Source of the DNA: Pseudomonadota bacterium
Lineage (GTDB): Bacteria; Myxococcota; Myxococcia; Myxococcales; Myxococcaceae
Assembly: GCA_023423535.1 (NCBI GenBank)
Contig: JAFAFL010000133.1
Location: 114,953 to 178,952 of the forward strand
DNA: 64,000 nt
Reading direction: 5' to 3'
Shown: piece after piece, positions 42,041-51,758 of the stretch
How the letters are laid out: every line of letters begins with the position of its first letter
Position numbering within the stretch: position 1 is the stretch's first letter
The notes under the pieces: model-generated
The model's database searches: none
What the model was told of the DNA's origin: nothing
The model's input: only the letters and a program-made list of their open reading frames with translations
Made by a program: the position numbers and the translations under genes

Positions 42041-44464
42041 CTACGGCCGGCCCTCCACCACCATACCCGCGGGGCCCACGAAGAGCGCGCCGGTGCCCGC
42101 CGCCGTGCCCCCGGTGAAGGTCTCGTCCGCGCTGTAGGCGACCGTCCAGCTCGCGCCATCCCAGCGCACCACGTCCCTCACCGCCGTCGCGTAGAGCTCG
42201 TTGCGCGAGCGGCCCACGAGGTTCGAGAGCCCTCCGCGCGACGGCAGCACCGACCACCCCGTGCCTCCGTGCACCGCGAAGAACCCGTCCCCGGCCACCG
42301 CCACCACGCCATCCCCCGCCCACACCGAGGAGAGCTGCGGCGCGCCCCCGAGCGCCGGTGACAGCGCGCTCCACACGCCGCCGGAGAGCCGGAGCACGGT
42401 GCCGTTTCGTCCCGCCGCAAAGGCCTCCCCCGCACCGGTGCAGTGAACCGAGGTCAGCGTCTCGGCCGTGGGGCTCTGCATCTGCGCGAGCGCGGTGCCG
42501 TCGAAGCGGAGGATCGTCCCCGCGGCGCCGACGATGAAGGCCTCGTTGTCCCCGTTCCGGCAGCCGGCGGTGAGGTTCTGGGTCCCGCCCCCGTTGAGCA
42601 GCGTGTGGTCACCACCGGGCGCCCAGCGATAGACGCGCCCGCCGTCACCGAAGCCGAGCACCCACTGCGTGCCGGCAACCACGCCGCGGAACCACGCGGT
42701 GGCGACCGGGCTTTCGATCCAGCGCCACGTCGCACTGCCCGGCTCCTTCACCGCGAAGTCCGCGTAGCCGTTCGCGAGCACCCGCCGGCCGTTGGGCACC
42801 GCGTCCGCGTCCACCCAGTTCCCCGCGAGGTCGAGCGCCTCGTCGGTGTTCGCGCCTCGCCGGAAGACGTTCGCGCCCACCGTCCCCGAATCGCTGACGA
42901 TGACGCCGCCGGAGTGCGACCTCGACAGCGCCTGCTTCGCGCCGTGCACGCGCATCAGCGGCACCGGCGCGTTGCCCTTGACGAAGTGGTAGAGGCGGCC
43001 GGCGGCCGTGCTCGTGCGCGAGGTCAAGAGGAAGGACGCGGTGCCGCTGTTGTTGCTGTCCGGCGCAATGCCCACCACCGCGCTGCCCGAGAGCCCCTGC
43101 GGCGTGTTCGTCTGCGAGTAGCTGCCGGTGTTCGTGTGCCTCCGCACGTTGATGCCCTGCGCCACGAAGGCCGCCGAGCCGTCCACCGCGGGACCCACCG
43201 CGCCGAAGCCCTGGCCGGGGCCCGTGTTCGTGTGGTGGAGCTGCCACGCGGAGGTGCTTCCCGCCGGCGCGTAGAACACGCAGGGCGAGGTCACCCCGAC
43301 GCTGGTGCAGGCGCCCGCGAGGCGCTCGGCGTCGTCCGGCGCAATGAAGGCGTCGTTGATCTCGTAGCTCGTGGAGAGGGGCGGGGTCGGCATCGCCGCG
43401 GCGGTAAAGGTCGCAGCGTCGCTCGAGCGCCAGGCGCGGCCGTCGCGTCCGGCGATGAGCACCCTGCTTCCGCGCCCGTGCACCGCGACGAGATCCACGT
43501 TCGCGTTCGGGAGCGAGAGCGGGAGCAGCGCGGAACCGTCGTAGCGAAACGCGGTCCCCCCTTCGCCGACGATGAAGCCGCTCTGGGCCGAGCGCAGGTA
43601 CACCGCGTAGAGGTCCTTGCTCGTGTTCGTCGGAAGCTGTGTCCACACGCTGCCGTTCCACTTCGCTGCGTAGCCCTTCGGCCCCACGGCCAGCACGTGC
43701 GCGCCGGAGGAGCCGGGGACCATGTCCACCGCGTTCACGCTCGAGCGGATGCCCGGCCCCACCTGCGTGAAGGTGAGCGAGGAGGAGACGCACGCGCCCG
43801 CCACGCACTGCCCGCTGCAGACGGCGCTGCTGGAGGTGTAGCTGCACTGCCCGGTCCCCGGCTGACAGGTCCCCGTCGCCGCGTAGGTGGTGAGCACGTT
43901 GCCGCTGCAGCGCGCGGCCGGCGGCGTGGTGCAGGTGACGCCCGCGCAGAGATCCGCGCCGGTGCAGGCGCCGTCAGCGCAGCCGTTCGGGCAGGTCACA
44001 TCGGTCGGCTCGAAACGGCACTGCGCTCCATCACAGGTGCCGGGAGCGGTGAAGGTGCGCAGCGTGTTCGCGTCGCGGCACTCGGGCGAGGGCGGCACCG
44101 TGCAGGAGGCGGGGCTGCAGGGCAGGCACGCGCCCTCCGCGCAGCCGTTCGCACAGTCGGTCTGCTTCGACGGATAGAGGCAGGTGCCCGTGTCGGCGTT
44201 GCACAGGCCGGTCTGCTCGTACTCGACGAGCACGCTCTCTCGGCACGCAGCGGGCGGCGGCGCGTTGCAGCTGACGCCGAGACAGGCCGCGGTGCTCTCG
44301 CTCCGGCAGTAGCCGCCGCGACAGGTGTAGCCGGAGGGGCAGAGGTCGCCGCGATCGCAGCGGAGGCCTTCGGGATCGACGACGACCTGGGTGTCGCAGC
44401 CGGTCATCAGCACGACCGCCGCCGCGGTCACCAGCAACGCATGGCGCGCCGAGAACCGCTTCAC
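42041..44464 (-). CDS. Large Cys-rich lipoprotein with YCF48-like beta repeats
   Basis: An 807-residue exported protein. GTG 44464 overlaps the upstream stop (GTGA). The lipobox is LMTGC (Cys23). An N-terminal region of about 190 residues carries several CDRGDLCPSGYTCRGGYC-like disulphide units. The rest is a string of beta blades with G-x-x-G and AFAAGRNGTVLRL-type blades, including repeated VLVAGRDGRAWRSSD and AFIVGAAGTILRFDG units, as in YCF48-like or propeller proteins. Surface location is likely; function unknown. Pairs with the TPR/PEGA protein. Confidence 0.8.
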   Translation of the reverse strand: MKRFSARHALLVTAAAVVLMTGCDTQVVVDPEGLRCDRGDLCPSGYTCRGGYCRSESTAACLGVSCNAPPPAACRESVLVEYEQTGLCNADTGTCLYPSKQTDCANGCAEGACLPCSPASCTVPPSPECRDANTLRTFTAPGTCDGAQCRFEPTDVTCPNGCADGACTGADLCAGVTCTTPPAARCSGNVLTTYAATGTCQPGTGQCSYTSSSAVCSGQCVAGACVSSSLTFTQVGPGIRSSVNAVDMVPGSSGAHVLAVGPKGYAAKWNGSVWTQLPTNTSKDLYAVYLRSAQSGFIVGEGGTAFRYDGSALLPLSLPNANVDLVAVHGRGSRVLIAGRDGRAWRSSDAATFTAAAMPTPPLSTSYEINDAFIAPDDAERLAGACTSVGVTSPCVFYAPAGSTSAWQLHHTNTGPGQGFGAVGPAVDGSAAFVAQGINVRRHTNTGSYSQTNTPQGLSGSAVVGIAPDSNNSGTASFLLTSRTSTAAGRLYHFVKGNAPVPLMRVHGAKQALSRSHSGGVIVSDSGTVGANVFRRGANTDEALDLAGNWVDADAVPNGRRVLANGYADFAVKEPGSATWRWIESPVATAWFRGVVAGTQWVLGFGDGGRVYRWAPGGDHTLLNGGGTQNLTAGCRNGDNEAFIVGAAGTILRFDGTALAQMQSPTAETLTSVHCTGAGEAFAAGRNGTVLRLSGGVWSALSPALGGAPQLSSVWAGDGVVAVAGDGFFAVHGGTGWSVLPSRGGLSNLVGRSRNELYATAVRDVVRWDGASWTVAYSADETFTGGTAAGTGALFVGPAGMVVEGRP

Positions 44465-45360
44465 CTGCCACCTCCTTCAGGCAGCGTGAAGACGAAGACC
44501 GCGCCCCCGAGCAGCAGCCCTGCTCCGCCCGCCGCCCACAGCCCGTTCGCGCGCGCGCCCTTCTCCTCCGCCGAACGCGCCTGGGCCCGGGCTTCGGAGA
44601 CGGTGAGCAGCGAGCGCTGAGGTCCGGTGGCCCGCTCCGCATCCGCCGCGCTGGAGGCGCCGAACGCCGTCCCCGCCGCCAGCGCCACCGCCGAGAGCCC
44701 CGCGAGCACCAGCGACGAGCGGTTGAGCACCGTCCGAATCGAGGCTCCCGAGCCGCCGCTGCTCTTCGCCATCGACAGGGGATGCTGCCTCCCCTCCGCG
44801 TCGAGCAGGGGCGGAGGAAACGGCTCGAGCTGCACCGAGGCGATGCGTCCGGTCAGCAGCGACACGTGACGCCGCGTCTTCTCACCGCTGACCTCGGCGG
44901 CGATGACATGCTCGCCGGGCGGGAGGAAGGCGGCGGCGGGAAGCTCCACGAAGGTGCGGCCGGAGAGCGAGACGGAGCCGCGCGCGGGCGCTTCGACCTC
45001 CACGAGGCCTCGGCCCTCGGTCTCCGCGCGGGAGAGGATCTCTCCCAGCCAACCGGCAACCTCCACCGCGTCCTGCGCATCCGGCGCGCGGCGGAGGTAG
45101 AGCCGGTACCAGTAGGCGGCCATGGCGCCGTCACCGAGCGCCTCGTGCGTCTTGCCGAGGTTGAAGGCGACCTCCGGCGTGGCGCGGATGCGGTCGGCCT
45201 CGCGGAAGGCCCAGGCGGCGATGCCCAGGTCTCCCTCGCTGAACGCGGCCTCGCCGCCGAGCACGAGCCTCTTGAAGCGCTCCGCTTCGGATGAAGGCTC
45301 GGGGGCGGGCGCCTGCGAGAGCGCTACCGCGATGAGGAAGGCAAAAGCTCCGGCCGGCAT
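44461..45360 (-). CDS. TPR/PEGA-like membrane protein
   Basis: A 299-residue exported protein with a signal peptide (MPAGAFAFLIAVALSQA). Residues 27-125 form TPR-like helices (AFSEGDLGIAAWAFREADRIR, VAFNLGKTHEALGDGAMAAYW). A PEGA-like beta unit (GSVSLSGRTFVELPAAAFLPPGEHVI) follows, then two membrane helices (SSLVLAGLSAVALAAGTAFG and GLWAAGGAGLLLGGAVFVF). ATG 45360 starts the operon. Its stop overlaps the Cys-rich lipoprotein, implying a joint complex across the periplasm. Confidence 0.78.
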   Translation of the reverse strand: MPAGAFAFLIAVALSQAPAPEPSSEAERFKRLVLGGEAAFSEGDLGIAAWAFREADRIRATPEVAFNLGKTHEALGDGAMAAYWYRLYLRRAPDAQDAVEVAGWLGEILSRAETEGRGLVEVEAPARGSVSLSGRTFVELPAAAFLPPGEHVIAAEVSGEKTRRHVSLLTGRIASVQLEPFPPPLLDAEGRQHPLSMAKSSGGSGASIRTVLNRSSLVLAGLSAVALAAGTAFGASSAADAERATGPQRSLLTVSEARAQARSAEEKGARANGLWAAGGAGLLLGGAVFVFTLPEGGGR

Positions 45361-45415
45361 TCGCTTCTCCCTTTGGGCGAGCGCCCTCAGCGTACGGCGG
45401 CCGGAGCGCGCGCCG

Positions 45416-48400
45416 CTACTCTCCGACGACGCGCACGTTGTCCACGAAGAACCCGAGGTCGGTGCCCGGGCACGAGGTGAGGAGGTTCTGCGTGCCGCCG
45501 GCGATGTTCAGCGTGAAGCGCAGCGTCACCGTCTGGTTCACCCACTGCGAGAGGTCGTAGGTGCGGGCGGTGTAGGCGCTCTGCGTGTTGCCGGTGACGG
45601 GTGCCTCCAGGGCCTGCGACGTGTTCCCCGCCACGACTTCGATTCGCGCCGAGTCACTCGCCGCCAGCCGGTGCCAGGTGTCGAGCCGCAGCTCCGCCGC
45701 CGTCAGGCCTGCGAGGTTCAGCGTGCGCTCCAGCCGGACCTCCTGCGCGGTGCCGCCGAACGCGCTGCACACGCGGGTGTAGTTGCCGCCGCCGCTGTTG
45801 TGGCCGCCGCGCCAGGCCTGGGTCGCGTTCTGCGGATCGTCGTTCCCGTTGGCGACGCGCCACTGGTTCTGACCGACCGAGACGTTCGTCCACCCGCTCT
45901 GCGGCATCGGGTCCATGCCGTCCTCGAAGACGATCCGCTTCGTGCGGAAGGTGCACGCGTAGGCGCTGGTCATCGGCGCCTGGGTGGTCGCGTTCTGCAC
46001 CTGCGTGTGCACGACGTTCACCGTGTAGAGCGTGTCGTGCTGCAGCGGCGCCGCCGGGGTGAAGGTCGCGCTCGCCCCGCCCGCCGTGTGCGTCACGGTG
46101 CCGGTGACCGGGATGTTGTTCGCCCGGAGCTGGAGCGCCGTCCCATCGAGCGCGCCGCCGCCGGTCTTCCGCACGCCCACGTCGAACTGCACGCTGACCA
46201 CCGTGCTGCCGAAGTGCGCGGGGTCGATGACGAGGCCGCACGGCGAGACCGCGTCCACCGACGGACCGGAGGTGCTCACCGTGAAGTTGAAGCTGTCGCC
46301 CACGAGGTTCCCCGCGAGGTCGGAAGCGCGCGTCCCATCGAGCGTGGCGCTGTGCGTACCGGCCTGCAGCCTCGCCGCCGGGCGGAGGAAGAGCGTGCGG
46401 GTTCCCTGCTCGTACCAGACCGCGGCGAGCACCGGCGTGCCGCCCTGGGTGAGCGTGAACGACGCCGCATCGAGCGTCTCCGCGTTCATCGGCTCGCTGA
46501 AGGTCAGCTCCACGCCGCTGCCCACGCCGACCGTGCTGTTCGCCGAAGGGCTGCGCAGGGTGACGGTCGGCGCCGCGCCATCGACGGTGAAGGAGACGGT
46601 GGAGGAGGCCGCGGAGGGATCCGCCTCGTTGCCGGCAAGGTCCTTCAGGCCCGCGCCCACGCGCACCTGGTAGGTCGCGCCCGGCGCCAGCGCGACGGAG
46701 GGCGTCAGCGTCACCGTGTCCGTCTGCGCGTCGAAGGAGAGGCCGAAGGGCACGGGGTCTCCGCCGGAGCGCTCGAGGGTGAAGCGCTCGGGGCCAACGG
46801 TGGAGGCATCCAGCGCCTCGCTGAAGGTGAGCTGGATGAGGGGCCGCGAGGAGATGCCGGTGGCGCCGTTTGCAGGCTGGCTCGCGCTGACGAGCGGCGG
46901 CGCGATGTCGTGCGAGCCGTTGGCCACGGTGGTGAACGCGCGGACGACGTCGTCGGTCGTGGCGAGGCCCTCCTTGTCCTGCAGGCCGGCCTTCACGGTG
47001 ACGGTGATGTCCTCACCCGACGGGAGCGCGGAGGCGGGACGGTAGAGCGCGGAGGCGGAGGCCTCGTCATAGGTGAGGCTGCCGGGCACCGGGTCCGCGT
47101 TGGCGCCGGAGGTGACCTCCACGTCGAGGGTGGTCACTTCCACCGGCTCGCTGAAGACGAGGCGGACCGCGCCGTTCACCGGCACGTTCTGTGCGCCCTG
47201 CACGGGGTGGGAGGAGACGAGCTGCGCAGCGCCGTTGGCCTGGGTGGTGAAGCCGACCGAGTTCGTCTGCGTGCGCACGTTGCCGCTGGTGTCGGCGATG
47301 CCGGCGCCCACGGTGAAGGTCAGCTGCGCGTTGCCGGGGAGGCGCGCGTCGGGAACGAAGACGACGCGAAGATCGGCCGGCACCCACTCGATGCGGCCGG
47401 GGATGTTCGTCCCGGCCTGGCGCAGATGCAGGTTCTGCGCGGAGAGCGTGGTGGGGTCGATGGGCTCGTTGAACTGCACGAAGGGCCGGGTGATGCGCGA
47501 GGCACCAGTCTGCCCGCTCACCGGCGAGATGGCGGTCACCTGCGGCGCCGAGGCGTCGGCGATGGCGCCGGCGACGAAGGTGGTGGTGAAGCGTCCGCCC
47601 ACCGCGTTGCCGCTGGTGTCACGGAGCAGCGCGCCGTCCACTACGAGCAGATAGCGGGTGTTCGCGGTCCAGGCCGCCGGCGCGCCGTTCTGCATGCGGC
47701 GCACGCGGATGGAGCGGGTGGCGGGCTCGTAGGTGACCGCGCCCTCGATGACCTGGTCCTCCTGGTAGAGGGTGAGGGTCCCCTTCGGCGTTCCGGTGGA
47801 GGGCGTGAGGGTGACCGTCGCCGCGTCGAGCGCCTTGTTCGCCACCAGCACGATCGCCGCGCCCGGCGCCACGTTCTGCGCGTTCGGCGCGGGCAGCACG
47901 GAGACGATGCGCGGGAGCGGCTCGGTGCGGAAGTGGGCGCGGAACTCGGAGGCCAGGGCGTTGCCGCGCGCGTCCTTCAGGCCCAGCCCGGCGATGACGG
48001 TGTAGCCGGCAGTCTCGCGGAGCGGCAGGGCGGGCGTGAAGCGGGCGGTGCGCGCATCGACGGTGCTGACGGTGCCGGTCACGTCCGCCGCGCCGTCGGA
48101 GAGCCGGAGGTTCGCGGCCGTGAACGTCGCCGCGTCCATGTCCTCGTTGAAGCGCAGCTCCACCTGCGCGGTGACCGGCACGTCCCCCGCCTCGTGCGCG
48201 GGGGTGACGCTGACGACCTGCGGCGGCACGCCGAGCGTGGTGAAGACGAAGCGGTACTCGGCATCGAAGCTCACGCCCGCCGCCGAGCGCACCGCGGTGG
48301 TGACGACGACGGAGTAGAGCGAGCTCTCGGTGAAGGCCGCCTGCGGGACGATGCTCAGCGTGGTCGCGGTGGGGATCCAGGTGCCCGCCACCGGCGCGCC

Positions 48401-49573
48401 GTCCGCGTCCTCGAGCCGCACGTTCGCCTGCGTCAGCGTGGAGAGGTCCATCGGCTGGGTGAACTGGAGCTCCACCGACGCGCCGAGCGCCACGCCCACC
48501 TCGTCCGCGACCGGAGAGCTCGCCGCCACCGCCGGCGCGTTGGAGACGGTGAAGCTCGCGCTCACGTCCGCGCCGAGCCCGATGCCGGAGAGATCCTTCA
48601 CCGCCTGCGAGAGGTGGACCTCGACGACCGCGCCGCCCGGATAGGCGCCGGAGGGACGGAAGGTGGCGGTGCGGGTGGGCGCATCCCAGCTCCGCGTTCC
48701 CGGCACCGCCTCGCCGCCCATCACGCTCACGCTGAACGCGTCGGGGGTGAGGGTGCCCGGGTCCATGCCCTCGCTGAAGACGACGCGGACCGGCGTGTTG
48801 CCCGCCACCGCAACCGCGCCGTCACCCGGCTCCACCGAGACGACGGTGGGAACGGTGGCCGCGGTGGTGAAGGTCCAGGTCTTCGCCTGCGCGAGGTGCT
48901 CGCCGTCGATCCCGAGGATGTCGCTCGTCAGCGTGGCCGAATAGCTGCGGCCCTCCAGCAGAGGGCCCGACGGCGTGAACACCGCGCGCTTTTCGCCCTC
49001 GTCCCAGCGGGTCTGGCCGCTCACCGCGTTGCTGCCGTCACGCAGGTAGAAGGTCTGCGCGTTCACGCTCTCCGCGTTCAGCGGCGCGTTGAAGCGGGCG
49101 CTCACCGGCGCGTCCACCGGCACGTTCTGCGCGCCGTCCGCCGGGTCCGTCTGCGCCACCTGCAGCGCGCCCACGAGGGTGGTGAAGTCCCAGGTGATCG
49201 GTGCGCCGCGCCAGGCGTTGCCGGCGAGATCCGCGAAGCCCTTCGCGAGCGTCACCGTGTAGCGGACGCCCTCCTCCAGAGGCTGCGCTGGAGTGAAGTG
49301 CGCGCGCTCGCCCTCGACGAGGAGCGTGCCCTCGAGGTCCGCGCTCGCGTCGTGCGCGCGGAGCCCGAGCTTCACCGAGTCGGCCCTCACCGCCTCGCTG
49401 AACTGCACGCTGATGCGGGTGGCGATGGCCACGTCCGACGCGCCGTCTTCCGGCGAGAGGGAGACGACCTCTGGTGGCGTCTCGTCGGTGGTGGACGGTG
49501 GCTTCTGGGGACAGGCGGTCAGCGCGACGACGCAGAGCGCGAGCGCCGACAACCGCAGCGGGGTGATGGTCAC
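45416..49573 (-). CDS. Giant Ig-like (SbsA/Big_5-type) exported protein
   Basis: A 1385-residue protein starting at GTG 49573 with GGGAGAG 7 nt upstream. The signal peptide ends in a lipobox (VVALTAC). Eleven Ig-like units follow, each beginning like SPEDGASDVAIATRISVQFSEAV or EPGDGAVAVAGNTPVRVVFSEGM (given separately), and each about 100-120 residues. A C-terminal jelly-roll-like domain ends in DNVRVVGE. Such SbsA/Big_5 domains are found in S-layer and adhesin proteins. Probably a cell-surface adhesin or stalk. It is downstream of two related genes and may share their transcript. Confidence 0.85.
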   Translation of the reverse strand: MTITPLRLSALALCVVALTACPQKPPSTTDETPPEVVSLSPEDGASDVAIATRISVQFSEAVRADSVKLGLRAHDASADLEGTLLVEGERAHFTPAQPLEEGVRYTVTLAKGFADLAGNAWRGAPITWDFTTLVGALQVAQTDPADGAQNVPVDAPVSARFNAPLNAESVNAQTFYLRDGSNAVSGQTRWDEGEKRAVFTPSGPLLEGRSYSATLTSDILGIDGEHLAQAKTWTFTTAATVPTVVSVEPGDGAVAVAGNTPVRVVFSEGMDPGTLTPDAFSVSVMGGEAVPGTRSWDAPTRTATFRPSGAYPGGAVVEVHLSQAVKDLSGIGLGADVSASFTVSNAPAVAASSPVADEVGVALGASVELQFTQPMDLSTLTQANVRLEDADGAPVAGTWIPTATTLSIVPQAAFTESSLYSVVVTTAVRSAAGVSFDAEYRFVFTTLGVPPQVVSVTPAHEAGDVPVTAQVELRFNEDMDAATFTAANLRLSDGAADVTGTVSTVDARTARFTPALPLRETAGYTVIAGLGLKDARGNALASEFRAHFRTEPLPRIVSVLPAPNAQNVAPGAAIVLVANKALDAATVTLTPSTGTPKGTLTLYQEDQVIEGAVTYEPATRSIRVRRMQNGAPAAWTANTRYLLVVDGALLRDTSGNAVGGRFTTTFVAGAIADASAPQVTAISPVSGQTGASRITRPFVQFNEPIDPTTLSAQNLHLRQAGTNIPGRIEWVPADLRVVFVPDARLPGNAQLTFTVGAGIADTSGNVRTQTNSVGFTTQANGAAQLVSSHPVQGAQNVPVNGAVRLVFSEPVEVTTLDVEVTSGANADPVPGSLTYDEASASALYRPASALPSGEDITVTVKAGLQDKEGLATTDDVVRAFTTVANGSHDIAPPLVSASQPANGATGISSRPLIQLTFSEALDASTVGPERFTLERSGGDPVPFGLSFDAQTDTVTLTPSVALAPGATYQVRVGAGLKDLAGNEADPSAASSTVSFTVDGAAPTVTLRSPSANSTVGVGSGVELTFSEPMNAETLDAASFTLTQGGTPVLAAVWYEQGTRTLFLRPAARLQAGTHSATLDGTRASDLAGNLVGDSFNFTVSTSGPSVDAVSPCGLVIDPAHFGSTVVSVQFDVGVRKTGGGALDGTALQLRANNIPVTGTVTHTAGGASATFTPAAPLQHDTLYTVNVVHTQVQNATTQAPMTSAYACTFRTKRIVFEDGMDPMPQSGWTNVSVGQNQWRVANGNDDPQNATQAWRGGHNSGGGNYTRVCSAFGGTAQEVRLERTLNLAGLTAAELRLDTWHRLAASDSARIEVVAGNTSQALEAPVTGNTQSAYTARTYDLSQWVNQTVTLRFTLNIAGGTQNLLTSCPGTDLGFFVDNVRVVGE

Positions 49574-49647
49574 GGGACTCTCCCTGGGGGTGGTGCACGG
49601 GTACGGCCCGGACAGTGATTGCCGCTGGGGGCTTGTCTGGATCGCCG

Positions 49648-50835
49648 TCAGTGCACGTTCAGGGAGAAGGCTCTCGAGTGCGCGACGTTGAGCGAGTCCT
49701 GCACGCGCAGCGTCACGTCGCTCGTGCCCCGTGCGGTCGGTGTGCCGCGGAGACGGTCGCCCTGGAGGGTGATGCCGTCGGGAAGACTGCCGGACTGGAT
49801 GCTCCACGCGTGCGCGCCGGTGCCGCCACCGGAGAGGAGCCGATAGTCGAAGGGCTCGCCGAGGCGCGCTTCGGGCAGTTCGCGGGTGCGGATGTGCAGC
49901 GTGAGCGGGAGCCCATTGACCTCCACCCGCACCTGCTTCTTTCGCGTCTGCTGCCCCGAGCCGGGATCGATGAGGGTGACCTCGAAGGTGCCCGCCTGCG
50001 AGGTGCTGCCGGAGAGCGTGCCGTCGGAGGCGAGGCTCAGCGAACCCGGCGGCGAGTGACCGGCAGAGACCGACCAGATCCACGCCGCGCCCGAACCGCC
50101 GGTGGCCATCAACTGCTCGGTGTAGGGCTGCCCGCTGTCCGCGTCCGGGAGGTTGAAGGGAGAGCTGATGCGCAAGAGCGGCACCACGAGGAGGCTGAGC
50201 GGCGCGTCGTCGCTCGCGGAGGGCGTGGCGGAGTCCGTTGCGCGGAGGGTGAAGGAGAAGAGGCCGGTCTCGGTGGGCGCGCCGGTGAAGGGACCGGCCG
50301 GATCCAAAGCCGCGAGCGACTCCTCCGTCAGCGCGAGGCCCTCGGGCAGCGTGCCCTCGACGAGGGTGTAGAGGTAGGGCGCGGTGCCGCCGCGTGCGGA
50401 GAGGCCCTGAGCGTACGGCTCCAGCTCCACCGCCGGGGGGAGCTGCACCGCGTCGAGCCGCAGCGGGCCCGCGTCGGGAGGGTCGAGGCCGCCGTCGTCG
50501 TCGCCGGTGCCGCCATCACCTTCGGCCGTGGTGCCGCCGTCTTCGCTGCCGTGGGTGCCTCCGTCGCGGTCGCCCCCGTCGGAGGGGTCTTCGCCTCCAC
50601 CGTCCGAGCCGGGGTCGATGGTTCCACCATCCGCGAGAAGCTGCGCGCAGGCTTCAGCCGTCTGCTCGCCGCAGAGTGGAAGACAGCGCCCCTCTTCAGG
50701 CCAGCAAGACGTGCCCTCGGGGCATGCGCCGTCGGCGCCACAAGACGCGTAGGCAGAGAGGTCCGGTCGGAAGAGGCAGGCCCCGAACGCGAGCGCGGCC
50801 GCGAGAGCGCCGATGAGGAGCAGCGTCGGCTTCAC
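49648..50835 (-). CDS. Cys-rich lipoprotein with putative Ig-like domains
   Basis: A 395-residue exported protein, GTG 50835, overlapping the previous stop (GTGA). Lipobox AFGAC. A Cys unit (CGADGACPEGTSCWPEEGRC) precedes a long Asp/Gly/Thr linker, then three Ig-like units with putative sugar or calcium loops (VQLPPAVELEPYAQGLSARGGTAPYLYTL, ISSPFNLPDADSGQPYTEQL, TLHIRTRELPEARLGEPFDYRL). This pattern resembles He_PIG/cadherin-like putative Ig domains. Likely surface-located. Same plan as the lipoprotein at 42041. Confidence 0.8.
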   Translation of the reverse strand: MKPTLLLIGALAAALAFGACLFRPDLSAYASCGADGACPEGTSCWPEEGRCLPLCGEQTAEACAQLLADGGTIDPGSDGGGEDPSDGGDRDGGTHGSEDGGTTAEGDGGTGDDDGGLDPPDAGPLRLDAVQLPPAVELEPYAQGLSARGGTAPYLYTLVEGTLPEGLALTEESLAALDPAGPFTGAPTETGLFSFTLRATDSATPSASDDAPLSLLVVPLLRISSPFNLPDADSGQPYTEQLMATGGSGAAWIWSVSAGHSPPGSLSLASDGTLSGSTSQAGTFEVTLIDPGSGQQTRKKQVRVEVNGLPLTLHIRTRELPEARLGEPFDYRLLSGGGTGAHAWSIQSGSLPDGITLQGDRLRGTPTARGTSDVTLRVQDSLNVAHSRAFSLNVH

Positions 50836-51662
50836 GGCCACTCCACCGCGAAGGTGAGGACCGCGCCCGCGCCGAGCACCGCACCGGCCGCGTAGAGCGC
50901 GTTCGCCGCGAGCGCCTGTCGCTTGCCGCGCGTGTGCTCGTTGGCGAAGCAGCGGCTGTATTCCTCGCGGATTCCCTCGCAGCCGCTGGCGCCGGTGGAG
51001 AGCCGCTTCGACGTCTGCGCGCTCGCGTTGCCGAACCCGCCACCTGCCGCCACCGCCAGGAGCGCCGCGCCGCCGAGCGCCCACTGCACCGGACCGACGG
51101 TCCTGCCGCCGCTCTTGCCGTTGAGGCCGTGGCCGCTCCTGTCCGCGACCAGTGAGTGCCCCACGCGGGCCTCGCGGATCATCGCGCCCACGGTCTCGAG
51201 CGGCGGCCGGTCCGGGGAGAAGGTGTACGAGGTCCGCTGCACGATCGCGCCGTCGGCGCTCCAGAGCTGGAGGTTCACGGTGCGCGCGCCGCCGAGCCCG
51301 AAGACGGTACCGGACACGAGCCACTTCGCCTCGAAGTGACGGGCCCAGCGCGCGCGGCAGGCGCTGTCGGCGCAGGCGGGGAGGCGCAGGCCCTCGACGG
51401 AGCGGAGGCGAGCTGCGGAGTGTGCGCGGGTCGACAGACAGACGCCGGAAAGTCCGCCGAGCGACATTCTCAGCTGCGATTCCGCCTCCAGGGCACCTTC
51501 CGGGGCCACCGCGGAAGGCTCCAGCGGCACCAGCGCGAAGGTTTCGCCGCGGCAGCGCGCAGCGTCTGCCTCTCCCTCGTGAGGAGCGCGGCCCTCCTCT
51601 GCGGAGACGAGCAGCGGCGCGATGAAGAGGCCGAACAGCGCAGCCTTGAACGCACTTCGCAC
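50832..51662 (-). CDS. Membrane-hairpin protein of second lipoprotein module
   Basis: A 276-residue protein with signal peptide (from GTG 51662: RSAFKAALFGLFIAPLLVSA). Residues 25-175 are a compact alpha/beta region (LEPSAVAPEGALEAESQLRMSLGGLSGVCLSTR, WLVSGTVFGLGGARTVNLQLWSADGAIVQRT) reminiscent of LpoB/TolB-like periplasmic domains. The C-terminus has two membrane helices (WALGGAALLAVAAGGGFGNASA and ALYAAGAVLGAGAVLTF), as in the protein at 44461. No ribosome site is clear. Its stop overlaps the lipoprotein gene. Confidence 0.72.
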   Translation of the reverse strand: MRSAFKAALFGLFIAPLLVSAEEGRAPHEGEADAARCRGETFALVPLEPSAVAPEGALEAESQLRMSLGGLSGVCLSTRAHSAARLRSVEGLRLPACADSACRARWARHFEAKWLVSGTVFGLGGARTVNLQLWSADGAIVQRTSYTFSPDRPPLETVGAMIREARVGHSLVADRSGHGLNGKSGGRTVGPVQWALGGAALLAVAAGGGFGNASAQTSKRLSTGASGCEGIREEYSRCFANEHTRGKRQALAANALYAAGAVLGAGAVLTFAVEWP

Positions 51663-51758
51663 GCCGGGAGGGTACCACCGGCACCGGGACCGTCGCGCCG
51701 GCGCGCGCAGTGTCCTGCGCCCCTCCTCAGCCCGGGAGGCCGGCATTAACCTCCGCGG

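Noticed and set aside
45122..49618. Plus-strand frame of 1498 codons over the giant Ig-like gene
   Set aside because: Antisense shadow; the opposite strand gives regular Ig-like repeats with a lipobox and stop.
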